Source: a virus. Taken from it: a stretch of DNA of 24,506 nt. Below the pieces are notes generated by a model, which was not told where the DNA came from, did not search any database, and worked only from the letters and a program-made list of their open reading frames with translations. The position numbers and the translations under genes are program-made. The DNA lies in IMG/VR virus record IMGVR_UViG_3300044712_000866, positions 1 to 24,506 of that record. One strand, written 5' to 3'. Every line of letters begins with the position of its first letter. Positions within the stretch are counted from its first letter, which is position 1. Of the stretch, positions 1 to 7,394 are shown piece after piece.

Positions 1-5
1 CCGTT

Positions 6-353
6 GTGTGCAGCGACTTGTTAGAGGTTGGCGGCGAGTGCTCGCCTGCGGACTTCCGCGCCCACCTCAAAAGCCTCGGCTTCGACGACGAGGGGTGGAT
101 AGATGAGAGAGGTAACTTCTGGCCGTGTGACGAACACATGCTCCACGGTTTCATCGCCTCTGCGGTGCTCGACCTCGGCGAGAAGGACGCGGAGAAAGAA
201 GCTGACCGCCTCGGCTGGCTGCGACTCTCTGACTACGGAAACCGAACAGCGGCAAAGCGACTCAACCAACGGCAGCGCAACACGCTGTTCGACTACTGCC
301 AGCATCACGGCTGCGACTACCATGAAACGCTCGAAAGCATCAAACACCTCTAA
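6..353 (+). CDS. Hypothetical protein, possibly cut at its 5' end
   Basis: This 115-residue reading frame starts at a GTG in the first bases of the window, so the real start may lie upstream. I do not recognise a family. The protein is acidic and rich in Trp, His and Cys (WPCDEHMLHG; FDYCQHHGCDYHETLE). The C-terminal part looks like a short helical domain of the kind seen in small phage proteins. It sits just upstream of the terminase, where a small terminase subunit is often found, but nothing in the sequence shows a helix-turn-helix or an oligomerisation domain, so I do not call it TerS. Coding character is supported by a sensible amino acid mix; the overlapping frames on both strands give low-complexity, Arg/Ser/Thr-rich proteins. 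Confidence 0.6.
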   Translation: MCSDLLEVGGECSPADFRAHLKSLGFDDEGWIDERGNFWPCDEHMLHGFIASAVLDLGEKDAEKEADRLGWLRLSDYGNRTAAKRLNQRQRNTLFDYCQHHGCDYHETLESIKHL

Positions 354-380
354 CGTGAAGCTCTGCGAGGGCAGCGGCCA

Positions 381-638
381 GTGACGCTAAATTTCACAAC
401 TGCCGTCGCCCGCTGCCCTTCGCAGCAGCGTATGGTTCGGCGGAAGGTCACAGACATCTGTGTGTGCCATCTGCCATACCAGCCGCATCCCTTCGTCGTC
501 GGGACTATCCGCGACCCGAAAAGCGAAACCGGAAAATCAAACGTGTGGCTTCGGAACGACGGCCAATGGACGCAGGACGAAGCCTCGCCCGAATGCTATC
601 TGCGCATCGGCGCGTGGAATCCGCCGAACAAGGTTTAG
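381..638 (+). CDS. Small hypothetical protein overlapping the terminase 5' end
   Basis: This is an 85-residue frame from a GTG at 381; an ATG at 432 is an alternative start giving 68 residues. The family is unknown. The protein part looks real: two Cys near the N terminus (DICVCHLPYQ) and a compact Trp-rich C-terminal half (VWLRNDGQWTQDE, YLRIGAWNPP) that resembles a small beta-rich domain. It overlaps the longest possible terminase frame by 175 bases, but only by 73 or 46 bases if terminase starts at ATG 566 or 593, and not at all if it starts at TTG 656. No strong ribosome binding site is seen at either start. It could be real, or it could be a shadow of an extended terminase N terminus; the first seems more likely because the competing terminase extension is Arg-rich and unlike a folded domain. 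Confidence 0.5.
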   Translation: MTLNFTTAVARCPSQQRMVRRKVTDICVCHLPYQPHPFVVGTIRDPKSETGKSNVWLRNDGQWTQDEASPECYLRIGAWNPPNKV

Positions 639-2056
639 GCAACCCCAGTCGAGATTTGAACCTCTCAGCGCTATCATCACGGGACCGCTTGGCATTGAAG
701 GAATGGGCGCTTGAGCAGAAGCGCAAGGTGGATTTCACAGAGTTCTGTTGTGCGGTTGACCCGAACGCCGCTGCTGGCTACTCGACGCCGCACCTGCGGA
801 AGATTGCGGAGGCGCTTGAGCGGGTGGAGTCGGGAGAATGCAAGCGGCTGTTTATCACCGCACCGCCGCGTCATTGGAAATCATCGCTCGCTTCTGAGAA
901 GTTTCCGCTGTGGTTCCTCGCCCGCAACCCCACCAAGTCAGTCATCCTCGCTTCCCATTCCGCGCATCTCGCTACCGGGTTCAGCCGCAACGTGCGGGAT
1001 GCTTTCCTGTGGAACACAAACCTTCACCATCTCTTCCCCGAAGTCCGCGTGTCTCAAGATTTCTCCACGAACAACGATTGGGCGCTCGAGACGGCGCATC
1101 GCTCATCGTTCCGCGCCGTGGGCGTGGGGACGGGTATTGTTGGCCGGGGTGGTGACCTCATTTGCGTTGACGACCCGATTGCAGATGAGAGGCAAGGATT
1201 CAGCAAGACCCAGCGGGACGCGGTTTACCTATGGTATCAGCAGACGTTGCGGGACCGGCTTGAGCCGGATGGTTCCATAGTGCTGATTATGTCGCGCTGG
1301 CACGCCGACGACCTCGCAGGACGGCTTCTCAAAGCGTCCGCGAATGGCAGCGGCGAACTATGGGAGCAGCTTCACCTACCGGCCATCAGCGAATCAGGGG
1401 AGGCATTGTGGCCTGAGCGTTATCCAGTTGCAGAGCTTGAGAAAATCAAGCAAGCGGTCGGCAGCGTGGCATTCAATGCCCGGTTCCAAGGCAATCCCAA
1501 ACCATCTGAGGGCAGCATTCTCGACTCATCCAAACTCCGCATGGTGGACATCGACGAGGTTCCCGCGCTTGTTAAAACCGTTCGCCGATGGGACTTGGCA
1601 TTCTCTGACCGGGAGGGCGCGGACTATCTCAGCGGTGCCAAGGTTGGGATGGATGCCATGGGCAACCGCTACATTATCGACATCTTCCGGCAGCAAGGGA
1701 AATGGACTGAGGGCAAGCCGTGCATCGTGGCGCTGGCGCGGGAGGACGGGCCTGACTGTGAGGTCATCATCGAAGCGAACGGCACGCAGCTTGGCTACTA
1801 TCAAGACATAAACGCGGACCAACGCATGGCTGACCGTGTAGTCCTTCCTGATAGGCCAGAGGGCAGCAAAGAGATGCGCGCTAGCATTTGGGGCAGTCGC
1901 TTGGAGGACGGCATCATCTATTGTGTGCGTGGGACGTGGAATCAGGAGTTTTTTGAGCAAATGGATTATTTTCCCTCGCATGAGCACGATGACGACGTTG
2001 ACGCGGTGAGCGGTGCAATGAAACAATTGGCATATGGGAGCGTGAACCTAGCATGA
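566..2056 (+). CDS. terL: Terminase large subunit (DNA-packaging ATPase and nuclease)
   Basis: This is the motor that pumps DNA into the prohead and cuts concatemers. Counting from the longest frame (GTG 464, 530 residues), the N-terminal ATPase has an atypical Walker A loop (APPRHWKSS, about 133-141), a Walker B strand with paired acids (DLICVDDP, 231-238) and a coupling motif (IMSRWH, 275-280). The C-terminal RNase H-like nuclease shows the expected acids: D377 (RRWDLAFSD), E437 (IIEANG) and the cluster HDDDVDA near 509-514. The start is uncertain. GTG 464, ATG 566, ATG 593 and TTG 656 are in frame, and none has a convincing ribosome binding site. ATG 566 is chosen because it reduces overlap with the gene before and drops an Arg-rich stretch. 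The stop overlaps the next start (ATGA at 2053). No TerS is recognisable upstream. Confidence 0.93.
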   Translation: MDAGRSLARMLSAHRRVESAEQGLGNPSRDLNLSALSSRDRLALKEWALEQKRKVDFTEFCCAVDPNAAAGYSTPHLRKIAEALERVESGECKRLFITAPPRHWKSSLASEKFPLWFLARNPTKSVILASHSAHLATGFSRNVRDAFLWNTNLHHLFPEVRVSQDFSTNNDWALETAHRSSFRAVGVGTGIVGRGGDLICVDDPIADERQGFSKTQRDAVYLWYQQTLRDRLEPDGSIVLIMSRWHADDLAGRLLKASANGSGELWEQLHLPAISESGEALWPERYPVAELEKIKQAVGSVAFNARFQGNPKPSEGSILDSSKLRMVDIDEVPALVKTVRRWDLAFSDREGADYLSGAKVGMDAMGNRYIIDIFRQQGKWTEGKPCIVALAREDGPDCEVIIEANGTQLGYYQDINADQRMADRVVLPDRPEGSKEMRASIWGSRLEDGIIYCVRGTWNQEFFEQMDYFPSHEHDDDVDAVSGAMKQLAYGSVNLA

Positions 2057-2250
2057 GCATCCACGACATCATTCATACGGACAGTTTAGTGGTGACCGCT
2101 TGGCTTTCCAAGCACGGCACGCGCCTTGTTCTCATCATCATCTTGGCAATCATTGCAGTGGCATCGGTGAATGCATTGCGCGAGTTGAAGAAGTCAGAGC
2201 ACGACGCAACGATTGAATTTTACCAGCATCAAGGCGTGTTGAGCCGGTGA
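2053..2250 (+). CDS. Small single-pass membrane protein
   Basis: This 65-residue protein starts inside the terminase stop codon (ATGA), so it is probably translationally coupled to it. A hydrophobic helix spans about residues 24-42 (RLVLIIILAIIAVASVNAL), after a short N-terminal tail and before a charged helical C-terminal tail (RELKKSEHD). I do not recognise a family. Small membrane proteins between terminase and portal are found in many phages without known role. Holin or superinfection-exclusion roles are possible but have no support beyond the membrane segment. Confidence 0.65.
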   Translation: MSIHDIIHTDSLVVTAWLSKHGTRLVLIIILAIIAVASVNALRELKKSEHDATIEFYQHQGVLSR

Positions 2251-2272
2251 AATCGAAACTTGTAAATTGAAG

Positions 2273-2353
2273 ATGAGGGGAGTAGAAGCGGGCTTGATGA
2301 CCGGCACCCCGAAGAACCATCCACAGGGAAACAACGAAAGGCAAACAGCGTGA
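2273..2353 (+). CDS. Possible 26-residue micro-ORF coupled to portal
   Basis: An ATG at 2273 opens a 26-residue frame that ends in a TGA at 2351-2353, overlapping the portal GTG start by four bases (GTGA). The product is hydrophilic (MTGTPKNHPQGNNERQTA at its end). It has no clear ribosome binding site of its own. The tight stop/start overlap matches other junctions in this block, which is the only argument for it. It may equally be chance open sequence in a 99-base leader. Confidence 0.25.
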   Translation: MRGVEAGLMTGTPKNHPQGNNERQTA

Positions 2354-4803
2354 GCAACATCATTTCGCGGGCGGCATTCGTCGGCAAACTGCTACTGAGC
2401 CGTGAAGGGCGTGGACTGCTGAACGCAGCGCATGGCGAGAAGGCTCTGACATCAAACGTCCTGCAAGAGTTGGTTGCCGGTAGCGCGTGGTTCCAAGGAC
2501 TTCCCCTCTCAAAGCTCGGCGACTTCGACAGCTACCTCAAAGCGGCCACGCGCAAGGTGTGGGCGTTGTGGACCTGCTGCGACCTCATTGCTGAATCCGC
2601 TTGCTCGCAAGACCATGTGGTGAGGCGCAAGCGCGGCAAGGTGAAACTGGATATTGACTCGTCCGCAGCTGATTACCTGCTGGAAGAACCGAACGAATGG
2701 CAGACGTGGCGCGACTTGAAGTATCATACGCTCATGCAACTGCTGATTTGCGGCAATGCCTTTTGGGCGAAGGACGAGGCGAGCGTGAACGGCGATAGGC
2801 CGAAGCGGTTGATACCGCTCAACCCGAAGCGCATGAGCATCATAATCGACGTGCGTAACGGCGTCATCGGCTACGTTTACAGGCCGGTTTACGCGCAAGA
2901 CCGCGCCAATTTCTCGCAGCCTATCCCGTTTGAGCCGCATGAAATCGTCCACTTCAGGAAGCAGAATCCTGATAACGACTTTTGGGGGTTGGGCGCGGTG
3001 GAAGCTGGCGAGAATTTGTTCAACGACTTCATCAACGAGGACACGTGGAGGCAAAGGTTCTGGGGACGCGGCGCATTGCCGACGACCCTGTTGACGCTAA
3101 AGAGCGGTGTGGGCGGGCAACCGACCAGCATACCGGAGGCGAAGTGGAAAGAGATGAAAGCGAACTGGCAGCAGGAATACGGCGGCACTGATAACGCTGG
3201 AAAATGCCTTGGCCCGAATGTTCAGGTGATGATGTTCAACGGAACGAGCAAACCCGCTTGGCAGGTTGAGAAGTCGGAATATCTCATGGGACCAGACGGC
3301 AAGGCGCGTCTTGTCACGCATCGAAATGACGGGTTTGGTCCGATGGTGCGAATCGTTCCAAGCAGCGGTGAGCCGTGGGAGTGCAACACGGAGCACATCC
3401 TCGTTCTTGAGCAGTCTGTTGGCCCGCAAAAGGGCAGGCAGTTTGAAATGTCGGTGGAGCAATTTGAGGCGCTTCCAGAATACCGAAAAGACCAACTCCT
3501 GCTGAGAAAAGCTGTGCTCGATTACAAAGAGCAACCTGTGCCGGTTGACCCGCGAGCTTTTGGGTTATGGCTTGGCGATGGCAAGACCGGCTACGCCACG
3601 CTTTACGCTGGCGAGAAGGAAACGAAGGTTCGTGAATACTGGAAGCACTACTGGACCTCGCTCGGGATGACGGTCAACGAGCGATGGGAGCGGACAGTTT
3701 ACCGACTCGACGTGGTGACGCGGTTGTTGAACGGAAAGCAGCCGAATGGGCACACCGCTGTTCGGGTTAATCATTTGTTCAAGGAGAAGCGCATTCCGAG
3801 TTGTTACTTCATCAACACGAAGAAAGTCCGTCTGGAATTGCTTGCCGGGTTGATTGATTCAGACGGAAGCGCGAGCAGAACTTGCTTCGAGTATGCGACC
3901 ATTTTGGACGGGTTGAAGGATGACGTGGTGAGACTCGCGAATGGACTCGGATTCCGTTGCACGGTTCGCCGTCGAATGTCGAATTTCAACACGCCATCAT
4001 GGCGCATTCACATTTCAGGTGACACGCATCAGGTTCCGACGCTGCGAAAGAAAACCGTTAAGTCCAGTGGAAAAGGTTCACGCACGCACGGATTGACTGG
4101 ATTCGACATTCAGCATATCGGCAACGGCACTTGGTCCGGTTGGACTCTCGACGGCGATGGAAGGTTCCTCCTGGCTGATGGGACAATCACGCATAACACC
4201 GCTTGGCTGTCAGGCGACTGGGCCGTTCAACGCATCGGTCTTTCTCTCGCGGAAATGCAGAGCATTGAAGGACGCAGGTGGACAGTCGAACAGATTGCTC
4301 ATCAATTCAAAGTTCCGCTGTCCGTTCTCGGGCTTGACTCAGCAGCGAACTACGCCACGGCTTCAATCGACCGCAGGCGCTTCCTTGAATTCGCTGTTCT
4401 GCCAACGCTTAAGAACTTTCAAGAGCGCGTGAACAAAGACCTCATCCGTGGCTTTGACGAGACATTGACGCTTGAGCATGATGTGAGCGGGTTGGTGTCG
4501 CTGGACGAATTGGCGGGACCGCTCCAAACCCTCATCAGCAACTCGGTCATCACGCCGAACGAAGCGCGTCAGGTCATCGGTAAAGAGAAGGTGGATGACC
4601 CGGCGATGGACCGGCATTACATGACCTCCGGTTTGATCCCGCTCGAATTGAACGGCGTGGCGGACCTCGGGAGCGTGGACGCGGCAGCGCAACGGTTACA
4701 GCAACGCGTGACGCAAAGGGAGTTGAAGCCGGGAGCCAAGCAGCCGAAGCCGGGCAAGCCTGTGGCGGCTGACAAGGAGGATGAGGAGGACGAGAAGGAA
4801 TGA
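2350..4803 (+). CDS. Portal protein interrupted by an in-frame intein
   Basis: The 817-residue precursor joins two portal halves around an intein. The N-extein is residues 1-285 and the C-extein 617-817, so the spliced portal would be 486 residues, normal for the HK97-type portal family. Portal dodecamers form the DNA entry/exit vertex of the head and dock the terminase. Recognisable parts are the N-terminal clip and wing region (WALWTCCDLIA, ITP-like NPKRMSIIIDV, HFRKQNPDNDFWGLGAVEA) and, after the intein, GDWAVQRIGLSLAEMQ and VPLSVLGL, which follow the usual stem and crown layout. The C-terminal tail is acidic (KEDEEDEKE). The start is GTG 2350, with AAAGG at about 2336-2340. The stop overlaps the next gene (ATGA at 4800). 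Splicing would rejoin the sequence NAGK-TAWLSGDW. Confidence 0.92.
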   Translation: MSNIISRAAFVGKLLLSREGRGLLNAAHGEKALTSNVLQELVAGSAWFQGLPLSKLGDFDSYLKAATRKVWALWTCCDLIAESACSQDHVVRRKRGKVKLDIDSSAADYLLEEPNEWQTWRDLKYHTLMQLLICGNAFWAKDEASVNGDRPKRLIPLNPKRMSIIIDVRNGVIGYVYRPVYAQDRANFSQPIPFEPHEIVHFRKQNPDNDFWGLGAVEAGENLFNDFINEDTWRQRFWGRGALPTTLLTLKSGVGGQPTSIPEAKWKEMKANWQQEYGGTDNAGKCLGPNVQVMMFNGTSKPAWQVEKSEYLMGPDGKARLVTHRNDGFGPMVRIVPSSGEPWECNTEHILVLEQSVGPQKGRQFEMSVEQFEALPEYRKDQLLLRKAVLDYKEQPVPVDPRAFGLWLGDGKTGYATLYAGEKETKVREYWKHYWTSLGMTVNERWERTVYRLDVVTRLLNGKQPNGHTAVRVNHLFKEKRIPSCYFINTKKVRLELLAGLIDSDGSASRTCFEYATILDGLKDDVVRLANGLGFRCTVRRRMSNFNTPSWRIHISGDTHQVPTLRKKTVKSSGKGSRTHGLTGFDIQHIGNGTWSGWTLDGDGRFLLADGTITHNTAWLSGDWAVQRIGLSLAEMQSIEGRRWTVEQIAHQFKVPLSVLGLDSAANYATASIDRRRFLEFAVLPTLKNFQERVNKDLIRGFDETLTLEHDVSGLVSLDELAGPLQTLISNSVITPNEARQVIGKEKVDDPAMDRHYMTSGLIPLELNGVADLGSVDAAAQRLQQRVTQRELKPGAKQPKPGKPVAADKEDEEDEKE
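3205..4197 (+). other. Intein with LAGLIDADG homing endonuclease inside portal
   Basis: This is a protein-level insertion of 331 residues (precursor residues 286-616). It begins with the nucleophile Cys1 (CLGPNVQVMMFNG, block A) and ends with the His-Asn pair (GTITHN), followed by Thr as the first C-extein residue. Block B is visible as NTEHILVL, with Thr62 and His64 of the intein. Block F is visible as WSGWTLDGDGRFLLADG. Between them lies a two-motif LAGLIDADG endonuclease: motif one is FGLWLGDGKTG (about precursor 404-414) and motif two LLAGLIDSDG (about 497-506), both with the acidic residue kept. All splicing residues are present, so it looks able to splice and possibly to home. The insertion point is in the conserved portal core, as is typical of inteins. 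Confidence 0.93.
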
Positions 4804-5657
4804 CCGTCAACGCTCGCAAACTCATCGCGCACGCCTCTCGGGGTGTGTTCCTCGTTCGCCCCGGAGGACTGGACGCCAAGGCGTTCGCGCTCTCCGCTGC
4901 CGGGTTGGCCAAGACGATGCACCGCGTGGCAACCATTTCCCGCAACCAGACCGCGCACCGCATCGCGCTCAAGGCGCGCGTGGCGATACGCCAGCATGTC
5001 GCTTCCATCATCGAAGCCGGGCAATGGGGCGGAAAGTCAGGCATCTCGCTCGCGGAGTTTTGGGAACCGGCAATCATCGCGGCATCGAAAGAGCGGGCAG
5101 GAGATTTGAGTCGGGCAGCTTTCGAAGATTCGCAGCGCATCATCTCGCAGTCGTATTCTCGGATCGCCATGTTGCTCGGGCAACCGGAGCGTCAACCGCC
5201 AAGCACGTGGATAAAGCCTGCCCGCGAACTCGCAGACCGCCTGCTCAAGCCGATGGAAGAGACGACTCAACGGCAGTTCAAGGAAGCGATCGCAAAGGCG
5301 GACAAGGAAGGGATGACGCGGCAGGAGTCGGCGCAGTTCGCTAAGGACGAGGTTGAGCGCAAGGCGACGAGCCGGGCGAACACGGCGGGCAACGTGGTTG
5401 CGCAGCAGGGCTGGCAGGAAGGCAGCATCCCAGCGATGCAGGAGGGGAACGTGGTCGAAGTGAGCGTCATCGGTTGCATGAGCCGCGAGGAAGACCAGTG
5501 GGGAAGCATCAGCTACCAGGACTACATGTTTGACGCGGACGGGCGAAGTCCTGAGTCGTCCTGTAATATCGAGGACGTTCCGATTGGGTTTGCGGACAAG
5601 CTGTTTTTTCATCCGGGACACACCGGAACCATCGTAGCATCCAAATTCAAGGCATGA
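4800..5657 (+). CDS. Probable head morphogenesis / minor head protein
   Basis: This 285-residue protein is coded directly after portal with a 4-base overlap, the position of the SPP1 gp7 / Mu F-type minor head proteins. The first 210 residues are mostly helical and charged (AKDEVERKATSRANTAGNV). The C-terminal part is a small domain with a Cys, acidic residues and a HPGHTGT segment (GCMSREEDQWG, SSCNIEDVP, FFHPGHTG), which resembles the C-terminal metal-binding-like end of Mu F family proteins but does not match it closely. These proteins help prohead assembly and may be packaged. The role rests on gene order plus this general layout; a phage-specific structural protein of other function is possible. 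Confidence 0.6.
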   Translation: MTVNARKLIAHASRGVFLVRPGGLDAKAFALSAAGLAKTMHRVATISRNQTAHRIALKARVAIRQHVASIIEAGQWGGKSGISLAEFWEPAIIAASKERAGDLSRAAFEDSQRIISQSYSRIAMLLGQPERQPPSTWIKPARELADRLLKPMEETTQRQFKEAIAKADKEGMTRQESAQFAKDEVERKATSRANTAGNVVAQQGWQEGSIPAMQEGNVVEVSVIGCMSREEDQWGSISYQDYMFDADGRSPESSCNIEDVPIGFADKLFFHPGHTGTIVASKFKA

Positions 5658-5661
5658 GATT

Positions 5662-6852
5662 ATGAAGCTGAGAATCAAGAAAGAATCCGCTCAAGGCGCA
5701 TGGCGCACCATCAATGGTCGTCACGTGTTCATCGCAGAAGGGCAGACCGCGAGCGAGGCGCTTGAGCAGAGCCTTCACGGCGAGGTCACCAGCGGGTTGA
5801 AGGAGGGCGACGAGAAGAAGGTGAAGGCAGCGCGCGACACGTTAGATGCCCTCAGCATCGCCAAGCTGAACGTCGCTTTTAAGCGGGCCAAGGACACTGG
5901 GCGGCTGGCGGGTGACGCGGCTGACAAGACGGAAAAGGCTGTCGCGTCGGTCATCAAACGCCGTGCTGAGATGGATGCGCGCTTGAAGGCGATGGAGGAA
6001 CGGATCGCGAAGCTGCGGAAGTCGCTCTCGGATGACGCGGCTGAACTGGTGAAGGAAATCAACGCGCTCGCCGCTGACTGGCGGGCGCTGGAAAAACAAC
6101 TCGGGGAAAGGAAATCTATGCTGTTGCAAATCGTGAAGCGCAAGACCGTGAAGCAGGAACAGGTGAAGCATCACCGTGAGCCTGTCATCGAAGAGAAGAA
6201 AGCGGAGCAGCGCGTTGAAGATGACTCGCGCAACATCACCGTCAAACGCTTCACCGCCCAAGAGGAACTCGCCGCCGATGCGGTCATCAGCAAGCGCGAC
6301 GTGAAGGACGCGAGCGGCGAGGTTGTGGATTACCGCGACGTTCGCATCCGTGGCTACCTGACAACGTGGCAGGAAACCACGCCCAAAGACCGCGAGGGCG
6401 AATACGTGGTCAAGGGCGCTTTCAATAAGGGGCTGGCCGCGTTCATGCAGAACCCGGTCATGCTGCGCGACCACAAGAACAGCACGGACAGCGTGGCCGG
6501 CTCGTTCAAGGTGATGCGCGAGGACGGGCGAGGGCTTTACTTCGAGGCGCTGCTGTCGAACAGCGACCAGATGAAGAGCGTCCGGCGAGACATCGTGGAC
6601 GGGCACCTCAAGACGACCAGCATGGGAGGTGCGTTCGTCTATGACCGGGACAAGAAAGGTATCCGCGAGGTGGCGCTCTATGAGGGGACGCTGACGCCAA
6701 TCCCGATGAACCCGGACGCCCGCTTTGAAGTGCTCGACGCTACTCCGACCGAGCGCAAGTTCGTCGAGGCAGGCGGCTCGCTCGCCGGAATGAAGTCGGC
6801 GGGCAAGCTGGAGCAGTTCCGGGAGTCGCTCAACCTCCAGATGAAAGGCTGA
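5662..6852 (+). CDS. Prohead protease with N-terminal coiled coil
   Basis: This 396-residue protein ends in a HK97 gp4-type (peptidase S78) prohead protease, which cleaves capsid and scaffold during head maturation. The catalytic His is H271 (MLRDHKN), the Ser is S320 (KTTSMGGAF), and the third acid is probably E336 (REVALYEGTLTPIPMNP, where the family has a Glu before a Pro-Asn-Pro turn). Residues 1-35 form a small domain (WRTINGRHVFIAEGQ) common at the start of phage head proteins. Residues about 48-150 are a long coiled coil (AEMDARLKAMEERIAKL), which may act as scaffold. The usual family protein has about 200-250 residues, so the first 150 residues are extra. An internal ATG with a strong ribosome binding site lies exactly where the extra part ends. 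The gene is four bases downstream of its neighbour. Confidence 0.88.
   Translation: MKLRIKKESAQGAWRTINGRHVFIAEGQTASEALEQSLHGEVTSGLKEGDEKKVKAARDTLDALSIAKLNVAFKRAKDTGRLAGDAADKTEKAVASVIKRRAEMDARLKAMEERIAKLRKSLSDDAAELVKEINALAADWRALEKQLGERKSMLLQIVKRKTVKQEQVKHHREPVIEEKKAEQRVEDDSRNITVKRFTAQEELAADAVISKRDVKDASGEVVDYRDVRIRGYLTTWQETTPKDREGEYVVKGAFNKGLAAFMQNPVMLRDHKNSTDSVAGSFKVMREDGRGLYFEALLSNSDQMKSVRRDIVDGHLKTTSMGGAFVYDRDKKGIREVALYEGTLTPIPMNPDARFEVLDATPTERKFVEAGGSLAGMKSAGKLEQFRESLNLQMKG
6103..6120 (+). promoter_or_regulatory. Internal Shine-Dalgarno and start inside the protease gene
   Basis: The run GGGGAAAGGAAATCTATG contains AAAGGA at 6107-6112, five bases before an in-frame ATG at 6118 (residue Met153). 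It is stronger than the ribosome binding site seen at the annotated start at 5662. It would give a separate 244-residue protease without the coiled coil. Confidence 0.55.
6118..6852 (+). CDS. Nested in-frame short form of the prohead protease (predicted)
   Basis: Translation from the internal ATG gives 244 residues, about the length of a stand-alone HK97-type protease, and keeps the whole catalytic domain. The start falls at the junction between the coiled coil and the protease region. Nested in-frame products are known in head genes (lambda C and Nu3), where the internal start gives the scaffold; here it would give the protease. The long form would then be a scaffold-protease fusion. The evidence is only the good ribosome binding site and the domain boundary. 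The internal start may instead be the sole used one if 5662-6117 is a separate unit read through, but no stop codon separates them. Confidence 0.4.
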   Translation: MLLQIVKRKTVKQEQVKHHREPVIEEKKAEQRVEDDSRNITVKRFTAQEELAADAVISKRDVKDASGEVVDYRDVRIRGYLTTWQETTPKDREGEYVVKGAFNKGLAAFMQNPVMLRDHKNSTDSVAGSFKVMREDGRGLYFEALLSNSDQMKSVRRDIVDGHLKTTSMGGAFVYDRDKKGIREVALYEGTLTPIPMNPDARFEVLDATPTERKFVEAGGSLAGMKSAGKLEQFRESLNLQMKG

Positions 6853-6856
6853 AACC

Positions 6857-7315
6857 ATGACACCAGAAATCATCGCCAAACTGCGCGAGAGCGCGCTCCT
6901 CCACATCCAAGCCATCGAAGTCTATTCCGAGCAGGCCATCCACCTGAAAGAGTGGGGATACTCGAAGCTCTCAGCCAAGTGCGAGGAGGACGCAAAGGAG
7001 GAGCGCGAGCACCTCGACCGCATCGTCGCCCGGCTGGAGTTCCTTGATGAGCCGGTTGGCCAGAGCGCCGTCACGCTCGCTTGGCCGCGCCATTCCGTCA
7101 CCGGACTAATCGCGTCGAACGTGACGCTTGAGCGCAGCAGCGCGGAAGCGGAGCGAGAAGGCGTCGCCGTGAGCGTCGAAGGAAAGGACGAGGGCAGCGC
7201 CGAGTTGTTTCGCGAGAACCTCAAGGGCAGCGAACAAGGCATCCAATTCTGGAAGGCGCAAGCCAAGATGCTGAACACGGTGGGTGAGCAGAACTACTTG
7301 ACGGCGCAGATTTAG
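6857..7315 (+). CDS. Bacterioferritin-like protein in the capsid operon
   Basis: This 152-residue protein aligns by eye to bacterioferritin over its full length. Shared features are the helix A segment ending in EWGYSKL (Bfr NWGLKRL), the helix B segment EEREHLDRIVARLEFLDEP (Bfr EMKHADRYIERILFLEG) and the C-terminal GEQNYLTAQI (Bfr GLQNYLQAQI). Bacterioferritins form 24-meric shells that oxidise and store iron. Compared with E. coli Bfr ferroxidase ligands, E49, H52 and the Glu of TLERSS correspond to E51, H54 and E94. E18 is replaced by H16, while E127 and H130 are replaced by Ser and Gly. The haem Met52 is replaced by Arg. The fold is thus likely kept while the di-iron site is altered. The start is ATG 6857, with AAAGG eight bases upstream. 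It lies between protease and His-rich/capsid genes, so it is probably made late, and may be a virion part. Confidence 0.75.
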   Translation: MTPEIIAKLRESALLHIQAIEVYSEQAIHLKEWGYSKLSAKCEEDAKEEREHLDRIVARLEFLDEPVGQSAVTLAWPRHSVTGLIASNVTLERSSAEAEREGVAVSVEGKDEGSAELFRENLKGSEQGIQFWKAQAKMLNTVGEQNYLTAQI

Positions 7316-7394
7316 GATTGACTCTAGGTATGGCGCGGGTGTAGAAGCCCGACGTATGAAGTCCGACAGCTAACTCGAACAGAAAGGCGAAAGA

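Noticed and set aside
103-384. Alternative plus-strand frame overlapping the first gene
   Set aside because: Ser/Thr/Arg-rich low-complexity product, while the frame at 6-353 gives a normal protein mix.
460-714. Second small plus-strand frame overlapping the terminase start
   Set aside because: Arg/Pro-rich composition, no sensible domain, and it overlaps two better candidates.
5842-6915. Minus-strand open frame of 357 residues opposite the protease
   Set aside because: It lies antisense to a clear protease. Its product is rich in Leu, Arg and His with no recognisable domain, a common artefact opposite high-GC genes.
7318-7347. Promoter-like TTGACT followed by TAGAAG upstream of the His-rich gene
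   Set aside because: Spacing and the -10 box are poor, and chance matches of this quality are expected in this much sequence.
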